This document shows positions 55,023 through 63,436 of a stretch of DNA of 64,000 bases, in pieces. Position 1 is the first letter of the stretch. Each line of letters starts with the position of its first letter. The translations under genes were made by a program, and so were the position numbers. Where the stretch lies: positions 1 to 64,000 of the forward strand of contig PWEK01000061.1 of NCBI GenBank assembly GCA_003553445.1, in the 5' to 3' direction. The notes under the pieces are model-generated. The model was not told where the DNA came from. It made no database searches and saw only the letters and a list, made by a program, of their open reading frames with translations. The stretch comes from Elusimicrobiota bacterium (GTDB lineage Bacteria > CG03 > SLGR01).

Positions 55023-56253
55023 TATGCAGCTCTCTTACTGCTTCTTTTCCTTTCTTTGCGGATACTACACATGATATCTTTATTTCCGACGTAGATATCA
55101 TCTCTATATTTATACTTTTTTTTGACAAAACTTCAAACATTCTTGCCGCCACACCCGCATGACTTTTCATTCCAATCCCAACAATTGAAACCTTATCCAC
55201 TTTCTCATCTATTATTATTTCTTTAGCGCCTATTTCATCTTTTATTTCCTGCAGAATTCTTCTTGCTTCATCAATTCTGCTGTGCCCGATAGTGAAAGAA
55301 ATATCATTTACACCCGAACTGTACGCTGAAGACTGTATTATCATATCAACATTTATACCGTCCCGGGCAAGCACACCGAAAATCTTCGCGGCAACCCCGG
55401 GTTTGTCGGGAACCCTTTCAATAGATATCCTGACCTGATCTTCATCAAGGGTCACGCCCCTGATAAAAACATCCTCCAATCCTTTTGCCTCATCCGTTTT
55501 TTCTGTTTCTTCCATAACAACCGTACCGCCTTTCTCTTCTCTTTTCAAACTGGATTTTATATGAAGTTTAACCTTATGCTTTTTTGCCACTTCCATTGAC
55601 CTTGACTGCATAACATTAGCGCCCGCAGACGCAAGCTCCAGCATTTCGTCATATGTTATACTGTCTATTTTTTTTGCTCCTTTTACCACAGATGGATCCG
55701 AACTGTACACTCCATCAACATCTGTGTATATCTCGCATACCTTAGCTTTTAAAACAGATGCTATTGCTACAGCGCTTAAATCACTGCCGCCTCTCCCCAG
55801 TGTCGTAATATTATCATCTTCCGACACCCCCTGAAACCCGGCGACAATCGCAACCTCGCCCCTGGCAAGCGAATCATAAATTTTCTTAGCGTCAATACTC
55901 TTTATTCTAGCCCTGCTGTGAGCCGAACTCGTAAGTATTCCTACCTGCGATCCGGTTAAAGAAACAGCCTTGCACCCGATTTCATTCAGTGCCATGGCGA
56001 CAAAAGCCATCCCCTGCATCTCACCTGTGGATAAGAGCACATCCATCTCTCTTTCAGTCGGACAGGAAGTTATTTTATTTGCCATATCCACAAGTCTGTC
56101 CGTAGTGTCACCTGGCGCTGAAACCACAGCCACCACATGATAGCCCTTCTTTACTTTTGAGTAAATAATTTCCGCAACATTTTTTATACGCCGGGGGTTC
56201 TTTACTGAAGTTCCCCCGAACTTTTGCACTACTACAGGTTTATCAAGATTCAT
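55006..56253 (-). CDS. lysC: Aspartate kinase
   Basis: First step of the aspartate family pathway: phosphorylation of aspartate. 415 residues, monofunctional. VVQKFGGTSVKNPRRI near 7 is the kinase signature, GRGGSDLSAVAIA near 154 binds ATP, and two C-terminal ACT domains from about 265 predict feedback inhibition by lysine and/or threonine. The length is typical of LysC with an internal beta subunit (Corynebacterium/Bacillus LysC type). It overlaps thrB by four bases. Confidence 0.97.
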   Translation of the reverse strand: MNLDKPVVVQKFGGTSVKNPRRIKNVAEIIYSKVKKGYHVVAVVSAPGDTTDRLVDMANKITSCPTEREMDVLLSTGEMQGMAFVAMALNEIGCKAVSLTGSQVGILTSSAHSRARIKSIDAKKIYDSLARGEVAIVAGFQGVSEDDNITTLGRGGSDLSAVAIASVLKAKVCEIYTDVDGVYSSDPSVVKGAKKIDSITYDEMLELASAGANVMQSRSMEVAKKHKVKLHIKSSLKREEKGGTVVMEETEKTDEAKGLEDVFIRGVTLDEDQVRISIERVPDKPGVAAKIFGVLARDGINVDMIIQSSAYSSGVNDISFTIGHSRIDEARRILQEIKDEIGAKEIIIDEKVDKVSIVGIGMKSHAGVAARMFEVLSKKSINIEMISTSEIKISCVVSAKKGKEAVRELHNEFCE

Positions 56254-57149
56254 AACTCTTTAATTTCCGCTCCTTTAGCTGAAACCCGCGTAACAATGTA
56301 AAAGGAAGAAAAACCATCCCTTTTCCATACCTCCTTCATCGCTTCTCCCACATCATCCCCTTTTGAATCTTTTACAAACGAAAAAACAGACGGTCCGGAA
56401 CCCGAGATAGCCGTACCCCAGGCTCCGGCTTCTCTGGAAGCCTCCTCTATTTCATCAAAACGGGGAACAAACTTTTTTCTATACGGCTGATGAAGCCTGT
56501 CCTGCATTGCAAAATCAAGCAGTTTAAAATCTTCTTTAACCAGAGCTGAAATTAGCAAGGCTACTCTCCCGTTTGTAAAGACAGCATCTTCGTGCCTGAC
56601 ACATTCCGGCATGGCTTTTCTTGCATCCTGCGTAGATATCTCAATATCCGGAACCCCTATTATGATTTCCGGACTCCGGGTAATATCGTGTAGGCTGTAT
56701 TTTAAATCACCGTCTGCCATACAGCTCGCTGTAAGACCGCCGAAAACTGCCGGGACAGAATTATCCGGGTGACCCTCCAGCTCAGAAGCTGCGGCTGCCG
56801 TCTTTCCGCTATCCACCTCTTTATCACTGATAAAACCGCCTATCATTAATCCGGCGACCCGTGCTGCAGCCGAAGATCCAAGCCCTTTTTTTAATGGAAT
56901 ACCACTTCTGACTTTAACATTTAGCGGTGCTTTCCCTTTTCTCCCCCGGGCGGCATTGATTCCTTCGAGTATGGCATTCTCTGATTCTTCAAGACAAACC
57001 TTCCTCCCGGATATTTCCAGTGAAAATTCATCTTTTTCTGACGGATATACATCCGCCTCAAGGAAGAGCTCGACAGCCATACCCAGGACATCATACCCGG
57101 GCCCCATATTCGCAACTGTTGCCGGAACTTTAACCCTGAACGGCCTCAT
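56250..57149 (-). CDS. thrB: Homoserine kinase
   Basis: GHMP-family kinase that phosphorylates homoserine for threonine synthesis. 299 residues. PATVANMGPGYDVLGMA near 9 is the N-terminal homoserine-kinase signature, GIPLKKGLGSSAAARVAGL near 83 is the GHMP ATP-binding motif, and GAWGTAISGSGPSVFSF near 240 is the C-terminal GHMP motif. It lies between thrC and lysC with one-base and four-base overlaps. Confidence 0.97.
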   Translation of the reverse strand: MRPFRVKVPATVANMGPGYDVLGMAVELFLEADVYPSEKDEFSLEISGRKVCLEESENAILEGINAARGRKGKAPLNVKVRSGIPLKKGLGSSAAARVAGLMIGGFISDKEVDSGKTAAAASELEGHPDNSVPAVFGGLTASCMADGDLKYSLHDITRSPEIIIGVPDIEISTQDARKAMPECVRHEDAVFTNGRVALLISALVKEDFKLLDFAMQDRLHQPYRKKFVPRFDEIEEASREAGAWGTAISGSGPSVFSFVKDSKGDDVGEAMKEVWKRDGFSSFYIVTRVSAKGAEIKEL

Positions 57150-58240
57150 TAAATAAGACCCGCTGCTGATGCAACCTTCTCAGTGCTCTCCTTGACAACC
57201 ACAGGCTTTTTTACGGATTTAACAGCCCGGTCGGGGTCCTTCAGCCCATGGCCAGTAAGAATACATACAACGCTGCCCCTGAAATCTTTATCAATTTTTT
57301 TATTTTCCAGGCAGAGTTTAAGCCCTGCCAGCGATGCAGCAGAGGCCGGTTCGGCAAAGACTCCCTCACAGGCAGCCAACTCCTGCCAGGCTTGAAGTAT
57401 CTTTTCATCGCTTACTGAATCTATCCCCCCCTTAGACTCATCTCTTGCAGAGACCGCCTGTCTCCATGATGCCGGATTGCCTATTCTTATTGCCGTTGCG
57501 ACAGTTTCCGGTTTATTTACTATTCTATCCTCTACAATCGGTGCCGCGCCGGATGCCTGAAACCCCATCATTTTAGGCAGAGACAGGCCCCTTTTTTCGT
57601 TTATTTCCTTATAACCTTTCCAGTACGCCGTTATATTACCGGCGTTTCCAACCGGCATAAACTGATAATCCGGCGTATCGCCGAGAATTTCAGTAATTTC
57701 ATACGAAGCTGTTTTCTGTCCCTCTATCCTGTTCGGGTTCAGGGAGTTAACCATCTCAACCTCATATTTTTCACAGAGCTCCCTGACTACTTTAAGGCAC
57801 CCGTCGAAATTTGTCTTAACGGCAACAACCTTCGCTCCATGAATAAGAGCCTGGGACAGTTTCCCTAGAGCGATAGCCCCTTTTGGAATAACCACAATAC
57901 TTTTCATCCCGGCTTTGGCGGCATAAGCAGACGCAGAGGCAGATGTATTTCCGGTAGAGGCGCATATAACCGCCCTGGCCTTTTTTTCAGCAGCCTTTGA
58001 CACCGCCACGGTCATACCCCTGTCTTTAAATGAGCCTGTAGGGTTTAACCCCTCGTATTTCAAAAAGACTTCAAAACCTACCCCAAGCTTATCCCTGAGA
58101 TTTTCCGCTTTTATTAAAGGAGTGCTTCCCTCGTTTAGAGTCACCACCGGGGTATTTTCATTTACCGGAAGAATATTAAAATATTTTTCTATGATTCCTT
58201 TTCCGTATCCCAACTCAGTATATCTCCATATCAGATTCAA
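57149..58240 (-). CDS. threonine synthase thrC: Threonine synthase
   Basis: PLP enzyme that converts phosphohomoserine to threonine. 363 residues, the shorter (Bacillus-type) form. LNEGSTPLIKAENL near 34, PLP lysine in NPTGSFKDRGMTVAVS near 66, STGNTSASASAYAAKAG near 95, and GNAGNITAYW near 196 are the family motifs. The start lies 26 nt inside hom, so starts a little downstream are possible. It is part of the hom-thrC-thrB-lysC run. Confidence 0.96.
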   Translation of the reverse strand: MNLIWRYTELGYGKGIIEKYFNILPVNENTPVVTLNEGSTPLIKAENLRDKLGVGFEVFLKYEGLNPTGSFKDRGMTVAVSKAAEKKARAVICASTGNTSASASAYAAKAGMKSIVVIPKGAIALGKLSQALIHGAKVVAVKTNFDGCLKVVRELCEKYEVEMVNSLNPNRIEGQKTASYEITEILGDTPDYQFMPVGNAGNITAYWKGYKEINEKRGLSLPKMMGFQASGAAPIVEDRIVNKPETVATAIRIGNPASWRQAVSARDESKGGIDSVSDEKILQAWQELAACEGVFAEPASAASLAGLKLCLENKKIDKDFRGSVVCILTGHGLKDPDRAVKSVKKPVVVKESTEKVASAAGLI

Positions 58241-59522
58241 GCCTTATAAACACAGTTTTTTTCTTTATTATTCCCATTTCGTCTATTTCTCTCAGGGCTT
58301 TTTTCAGGTTGCCTTCAAGAGCCCTGTGAGTAACCATTACTATCGGAACCTCTTCTCCGGCTCTGCCTTTCTGATAACACGATAGAATGGAAACATTATA
58401 TTTTCCGAGAACCCCCGATATCGTTGATAAGACACCCGGCTTGTCAATTGTTTTAAACCTTAAATAATACTGAAAGCTTAAATTTTCCATATCCAAAACC
58501 GGGGTGCTGCCGGATGTATCGGTATACATAAAAGGAATTTTTCCGGCTATACCGTAATTTATCTTCTGCGCCACATATATTATATCGCTGACTACGGCTG
58601 ATGCCGCCGGGTACCTGCCGGCGCCCTTCCCGTAAAACATAACCTCTCCCGATGCATCCCCCCTTACCAGAATACCGTTATACTCATCTTTCACTCCTGA
58701 AAGAACATCCCCGGAGGGAAGAAAAGAAGGGTGCACCCTTACCTCAACCCCTTTTGATGTGACATTTATTACAGAAAGAAGCTTTATATCGAACCCGAAC
58801 ATTTCTTTAGCCAGTTTTATATCCTGCAGTTCAAGGCCTGAAATTCCCTCGCAGTAAACATCATCTAAATTCACCGGGGTTTTAAATATCACATTTGCCA
58901 ATACGCATATTTTGTGGGCTGCATCCAGCCCGTTGATATCCGCAGAAGAGTCAGGCTCCGCAAAACCTGCCTCTATCGCAGCTTTTTCCGCTTCCTGCAT
59001 TGTAAGGCCTTCTTTCTCCATCCTTGTCAGCATATAGTTTGTTGTTCCGTTCAAGACACCCTTAACCCTGTCTATCCTGTTTGCGGCCATTCCCTCGTTT
59101 ATACCCTGAATCACCGGAATTCCGCTTCCTACGCTGGCCTCAAAATACAAAATAGAATTACACTCTGAAGCTTTTTTGAAAATTTCCTTCCAGTGCCCTG
59201 CCAGCAGAGCCTTGTTTGCGGTTACTACATGCTTGGAATTTTCAAAACATTCATTTATAATTTTAAGAGCAACTTTAGTGTTGCCGGTAAGGACAGCCAC
59301 AAGAGATATTTCGCTGTCATTTAGTATATCCCTGTAATCTTTCGTAAAAACCCCGGGAGGAAGATTCATGTCTTTTCCGAGGTCCTCCCTGATATCGCAG
59401 ACTTTTTTTACCCTAATTCCGCCGTTTACTCTTTCATTAATCCGGTCAGAGCGATTTACAAGCATATCATATACACCGCCCCCAACGGTTCCCAACCCTA
59501 TTATACCTATATTAACTGTCAT
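58215..59522 (-). CDS. hom: Homoserine dehydrogenase
   Basis: NAD(P)H-dependent reduction of aspartate semialdehyde to homoserine. 435 residues. Rossmann GIIGLGTVGGGVYDML (6-21), catalytic region GVLNGTTNYMLTRMEKEG near 155, FAEPDSSADINGLDAAHKI near 190, and a C-terminal ACT domain (DKPGVLSTISGVLGKYNVSI) from about 350 that predicts threonine inhibition. It overlaps the aminotransferase upstream by four bases and thrC downstream by 26. Confidence 0.97.
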   Translation of the reverse strand: MTVNIGIIGLGTVGGGVYDMLVNRSDRINERVNGGIRVKKVCDIREDLGKDMNLPPGVFTKDYRDILNDSEISLVAVLTGNTKVALKIINECFENSKHVVTANKALLAGHWKEIFKKASECNSILYFEASVGSGIPVIQGINEGMAANRIDRVKGVLNGTTNYMLTRMEKEGLTMQEAEKAAIEAGFAEPDSSADINGLDAAHKICVLANVIFKTPVNLDDVYCEGISGLELQDIKLAKEMFGFDIKLLSVINVTSKGVEVRVHPSFLPSGDVLSGVKDEYNGILVRGDASGEVMFYGKGAGRYPAASAVVSDIIYVAQKINYGIAGKIPFMYTDTSGSTPVLDMENLSFQYYLRFKTIDKPGVLSTISGVLGKYNVSILSCYQKGRAGEEVPIVMVTHRALEGNLKKALREIDEMGIIKKKTVFIRLESDMEIY

Positions 59523-60727
59523 TTTGGCGGGCCCTTTCTTATGAACTCCTTCAATCTCAACAAAGCATCATGAAACCTCTGAAAATGGGTAACCGTCGCC
59601 ATTCTTACAAAACCCTCTCCGTACGAACCGAAGCCTATTCCGGGCGCAACGGCAATACCGGTTTCCTCTATCAGCAGTTCAGCAAATTCCAGCGATCCCA
59701 TATCCTTGAATTTTCCGGGAAGCGGAAGCCACAGATACATGGTAGCAGCCGGAAGTGAAGCATCCCATCCAACCTTATTAAGCCCCTCCACAAGCTTATT
59801 CTGTCTTCTTCTGTATTCCCTAACGGTTTTGCTGACACATTTTTGAGGACCGTTAAGCGCCTTTACCGCCGAAAGCTGAAGGGCCGTAAAAACCCCGTAA
59901 TCCAGGTACGATTTTATTTTTTCAAGCGGTTTAAGAAACTCTTTTCCCCCTACACAGAACCCCACGCGCCATCCGGCCATGTTATAAGTCTTAGATAACG
60001 AATGGAATTCAATGCCTACATCTTTCGCCCCCTCCGTCTGCATAAACGAAGGCGCGCTGTATCCGTCGTAGGTTATGTCAGAATAAGCATAATCATGGCA
60101 TACAAGAATATTATGGCTTTTAGCAAACTCAATAACTTTTCTAAAAAAACCGCTCTCAACAACCGCAGTAGTCGGATTGTTTGGATAATTTATAAACATA
60201 AGCTTGGCTTTATCCGCAACTTCTTTCGGTATGTCCTCCAATACAGGGATATAATTATTGTTTTCGTTAATCGGCATATCATAAGGAACACCCCCTGCAA
60301 GGATAATTCCGTTTCTGTGAACCGGATAACACGGGTTGGTAACAAGCGCCACATCAGAATCGTTTAAATATGCCATGCATATATGAGCAATCCCCTCCTT
60401 GGAACCAATCAATGCAAGGGCTTCATTTTCAGGATTTATGCTGACATCGCACCTCTTTGAGTACCAATCTGCCACCGTTTTTCTGAATTTAGGCATCCCC
60501 TTCGCCTGGGGATATCTATGTGTTTTCGGATGGTTCTTAACTGTATCGCAGAGCCTTTCTACTATGTGGCCCGGTGTGGGCATATCCGGATTTCCCATTC
60601 CGAGATCTATTACATCAAGTTTTTTGCGGTATGCCTCTTTCTTCAAAACATCTATGGCCCCGAAAAGATAAGGAGGCAGCTGGTTTAATTTTCTTGCCGG
60701 CTCTACTGTAATTTTTTCTTTTTCCAT
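59519..60727 (-). CDS. Class I/II pyridoxal-phosphate aminotransferase (AlaC/LL-DAP aminotransferase-like)
   Basis: About 402 residues from ATG 60727, chosen because it follows AAGGGA and removes a 15-residue tail that has no ribosome site. Family motifs: DLGMGNPDMPTP near 38, NYPNNPTTAV near 180, and PLP lysine in HSLSKTYNMAGWRVGF near 245. Proteins of this subclass act as glutamate-pyruvate aminotransferases (AlaC) or LL-diaminopimelate aminotransferases; the first position before hom may suggest aspartate or alanine chemistry. I cannot decide the substrate from sequence. It is the first gene of the 18-gene amino-acid run, with a promoter at 60797-60825. Confidence 0.88.
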   Translation of the reverse strand: MEKEKITVEPARKLNQLPPYLFGAIDVLKKEAYRKKLDVIDLGMGNPDMPTPGHIVERLCDTVKNHPKTHRYPQAKGMPKFRKTVADWYSKRCDVSINPENEALALIGSKEGIAHICMAYLNDSDVALVTNPCYPVHRNGIILAGGVPYDMPINENNNYIPVLEDIPKEVADKAKLMFINYPNNPTTAVVESGFFRKVIEFAKSHNILVCHDYAYSDITYDGYSAPSFMQTEGAKDVGIEFHSLSKTYNMAGWRVGFCVGGKEFLKPLEKIKSYLDYGVFTALQLSAVKALNGPQKCVSKTVREYRRRQNKLVEGLNKVGWDASLPAATMYLWLPLPGKFKDMGSLEFAELLIEETGIAVAPGIGFGSYGEGFVRMATVTHFQRFHDALLRLKEFIRKGPPK

Positions 60728-60796
60728 TTTATCCCTTTTCTTAATTATCTTGTCATCTTCTGCAACCACCATTTCTATAGAAGCAAAATTACCTGT

Positions 60797-60825
60797 AATT
60801 TATCAAAATTTATAATACCAGTCAA
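60797..60825 (-). promoter_or_regulatory. Promoter of the amino-acid biosynthesis run
   Basis: TTGACT (60820-60825), 17-base spacer, TAAATT (60797-60802). The predicted transcript start near 60790 leaves a leader of about 60 bases before ATG 60727. I see no T-box, leader peptide with Leu/Ile/Val/Thr runs, or attenuator hairpin in that leader. The remainder of the gap to 60921 is purine-rich on the minus strand and shows no gene. Confidence 0.55.
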
Positions 60826-60921
60826 ACTTATGCCTGACTTATATAATCTAAATTTTCGTGCTTTCTGAAGCCCTATATCCGCAATCTAAAAGCCCTCAAA
60901 CCCCTCTCCTCCTATTACTTC

Positions 60922-61569
60922 CTATCTCTCCCCATGAGCCATTAATTCCCATACAGTAAGATTTTTCGGCAGTATATCCCTGCCTCCGGCAAACTCTCTT
61001 AATCTCTGTACATCAAGAAAGCGGTCCGAAAAATACCCAAGCGGCTGAAGACCTATCTTGTTTGATGGTGTATCATAATGCATTGGAATTACAACCCGGG
61101 GATTTATAAGGTTAACTGTTTCGTAAGCGGATTTGCTGTCAATTGTATAAACACCCCCTACCGGAACGGCAAGTATATCGCAGGGTTTTATCTTTTCCAG
61201 CTGTCCGGATGACGGAACATGTCCTATATCCCCCATGTGAACAAAGATTATATTTTCCATCTCAAACCTGAAGATTACATTGGAACCCCTTTCCTTTCCG
61301 CCGCTGTTATCATGCCAGGATTTTATTCCTTTTATGCGAACCGGGGGAATTTCATATTCTCCCGCCGAATCTATAATTTCAGGCGAACCTTTAACAGTAT
61401 CAACAGCGCTATGGTCAAAATGTCCGTGAGAAACAGTTACAATCTCCGCTTTTTCCGAAGGAACTTTATACCCTAGAGAACTGTCATAAGGGTCGCAAAC
61501 TATCCGAATACTTTCTCCGCCGCCGGTTTCTATATGTATGCGCGCCTGTCCGTACCACCTTAATTTCAT
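60922..61569 (-). CDS. Metallo-beta-lactamase-fold metal-dependent hydrolase (UlaG/UPF0173-like)
   Basis: 215-residue MBL-fold protein. The metal-binding motif HGHFDH lies at residues 48-53, GDIGHVP near 113 supplies the next ligand region, and IPMHYDTP near 161 the last. It resembles the UPF0173/UlaG group of lactonase-like hydrolases and starts directly at the fold (MKLRWYGQARIHIE), so it has no signal peptide and is probably cytoplasmic. Substrate is unknown. The start lies two bases after the argS stop, so it is likely co-transcribed with argS and rsfS. Confidence 0.88.
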   Translation of the reverse strand: MKLRWYGQARIHIETGGGESIRIVCDPYDSSLGYKVPSEKAEIVTVSHGHFDHSAVDTVKGSPEIIDSAGEYEIPPVRIKGIKSWHDNSGGKERGSNVIFRFEMENIIFVHMGDIGHVPSSGQLEKIKPCDILAVPVGGVYTIDSKSAYETVNLINPRVVIPMHYDTPSNKIGLQPLGYFSDRFLDVQRLREFAGGRDILPKNLTVWELMAHGER

Positions 61570-61571
61570 AG

Positions 61572-63104
61572 CTACATCCTTTCCGGGGCTGACACCCCGA
61601 CAAGCTCGAGGCCGTTTGCTATTATGTTCTTTACCGCTTTAAGCAGAAGAAGTCTGGCCTCCTCTTTTTCAGTATCTAAAATTCTGACCGTATCGTAATA
61701 CTTATGAAAACCGACAGCAACCTCCCTCAGGTATTCCGTCATAAAGTGAGGAGCGCTTAACCTGACACATTTTTCAAGAACATAAGGAAATCTGGATATT
61801 GTTTTTATAACATTCTTTTCTTCCGCATCCAGCATTGTGGCTGCTTCGGGACCGATATCCTCCGGCTTAATGCCTTTCTTTGAAAAGACCGAGCATATGC
61901 GGGCATGAGAATACTGAACATAATATACGGGATTTGTTTTATCCTCTTTCTTTGCAAGCTCCAGATCAAACTCGAGTTTTGCATCGCTGCTTCGCATAAG
62001 CATAAAAAAACGCGAGGCATCAGAGCCAACCTCCCCGATCACCTCTTCGAGGGTCACGTACTCCCCCTCTCTCGTAGACATGGAGATTTTTCTGCTTCCT
62101 CTTTTTAAGTCAACAAGTTTATAAAGCATCACATCCAGCTGTGCATCTTTATCATACCCCATGGCTTTCCAGAAGGCTTTTATTCTGGGCACATACCCAT
62201 GATGGTCCTCTCCCCAGATATTAATAATTTTATCAAATCTTGAAGCTTTATTTCTGTGATAAGCGCAGTCTGAAGCAAAATAAGTGTATTCCCCATCGCT
62301 CTTTTTCAGAACCCTGTCGGTGTCATCACCGTATAAGGTGCTTTTAAACCAGGATGCCCCGTCTTTCTCGAAAATAAGCCCTTTTTCCGCCAGGATCCGA
62401 ACTATGTCATCAACCTCATCTCTTGAGAATAACCAGGATTCATAAAACACATCATCATATTCAACCCCGAAGTTTTTTAAAACATCAAGGTGTTTTTTTA
62501 GTATCTTCTGAGATGCTTTTTCAGCGCACTGCCGGCTGTCCTCACACCCCTTTAAGTCATCGGCTATCTCTTTAATATAGCTCCCTTTATAACCGCAGTC
62601 GGGTATATCCAGGCCTTTTGCCGTATTAAATATACTCTCTCCCAGAATTTTCATCTGCCGCCCTGTATTATTTACATAGTACTCCCTGTAAACCTCATAA
62701 CCGAGCCTTTCATACATCCTGGCAAGGGAATCCCCTATAGCCGCCCCCCTGCCGTGTCCTATATGAAGAGGGCCGGTAGGGTTTGAACTCACCATTTCAA
62801 AGAGAACCTTCTTTTTTTCCTCGCTTCTGGCGTATTCGGCAGGTGACGAAACAATCTCTCTTACTTCCTGCCTGAGCGCCTCCATCGTCAATGTTATATT
62901 TATAAATCCGGGCCCTGCACTCTGCGCCTTTTCCACACACGGCAGCTGCTGAATTCTTTTAAGGAGCCGACCGGCATCCATTCCCGCAGCCATTGCGGCG
63001 TTTGTTGAAATATCACCTTCCAGTTTTCGGGGAGGAACAGATAATTTAACCTCCTCCAAACCGGTATAATCGCTTATGCATTTTTTAATATCAATTATGT
63101 ACAT
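61572..63104 (-). CDS. argS: Arginyl-tRNA synthetase
   Basis: Class I synthetase charging tRNA-Arg. About 510 residues from ATG 63104, somewhat shorter than the usual 550-580. The N-terminal tRNA-binding domain is shortened; the HIGH motif lies in SNPTGPLHIGHGRGAAIGDSL, the KMSKS position is replaced by ISMSTREGEYVTL as is usual in ArgS, and the C-terminal DALR anticodon-binding domain begins with QYSHARICSVF. ATG 63104 is preferred over the track's 63128 because GGGGAGAGG lies between them, though its spacing is a little long. It overlaps rsfS by ten bases. Confidence 0.96.
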   Translation of the reverse strand: MYIIDIKKCISDYTGLEEVKLSVPPRKLEGDISTNAAMAAGMDAGRLLKRIQQLPCVEKAQSAGPGFINITLTMEALRQEVREIVSSPAEYARSEEKKKVLFEMVSSNPTGPLHIGHGRGAAIGDSLARMYERLGYEVYREYYVNNTGRQMKILGESIFNTAKGLDIPDCGYKGSYIKEIADDLKGCEDSRQCAEKASQKILKKHLDVLKNFGVEYDDVFYESWLFSRDEVDDIVRILAEKGLIFEKDGASWFKSTLYGDDTDRVLKKSDGEYTYFASDCAYHRNKASRFDKIINIWGEDHHGYVPRIKAFWKAMGYDKDAQLDVMLYKLVDLKRGSRKISMSTREGEYVTLEEVIGEVGSDASRFFMLMRSSDAKLEFDLELAKKEDKTNPVYYVQYSHARICSVFSKKGIKPEDIGPEAATMLDAEEKNVIKTISRFPYVLEKCVRLSAPHFMTEYLREVAVGFHKYYDTVRILDTEKEEARLLLLKAVKNIIANGLELVGVSAPERM

Positions 63105-63436
63105 TTTATCTTTTTTGCCTCTCCCCATATGCGTTCAAGGTTATAAAAATTTCTGCAGTCAGGCAGAAAAACATTAATTATAACACCACCGTAATCGACA
63201 AGAACCCAACCGCTTGTTTTTTCCCCTTCCACATGGTCCGGTCTCCGTTTTATGTTTTTTTTCAAGTCTTTAATTACAGCTTCTATCTGAACGGAAGACT
63301 TCACAGTTGTCATCAATATAAAATCCGTAAATGAGGTCAGTTCCCTGACATCATACACAACCGTATTTTCTCCTCTCTTTTCACCTATCGCTTCTGCAGC
63401 CTTTTTTACCAGTTTCTTGTTATCTAATACTCCCAT
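63095..63436 (-). CDS. rsfS: Ribosomal silencing factor RsfS
   Basis: Binds ribosomal protein L14 (uL14) and blocks subunit joining when nutrients are low. 113 residues, normal size. VYDVRELTSFTDFILMTT near 28 and the C-terminal GWVLVDYGGVIINVFLPDCRNFYNLERIWG (in parts) are the family signature. It overlaps the LCP-type gene upstream by 13 nt and argS downstream by ten. This gene commonly follows nadD and an LCP gene in other bacteria. Confidence 0.96.
   Translation of the reverse strand: MGVLDNKKLVKKAAEAIGEKRGENTVVYDVRELTSFTDFILMTTVKSSVQIEAVIKDLKKNIKRRPDHVEGEKTSGWVLVDYGGVIINVFLPDCRNFYNLERIWGEAKKIKCT

Noticed and set aside
60728-60921. T-box, leader-peptide attenuator or other riboswitch before the amino-acid run
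   Set aside because: No T-box sequence, no run of regulatory codons and no competing hairpins with a U-tract could be found in about 190 bases.
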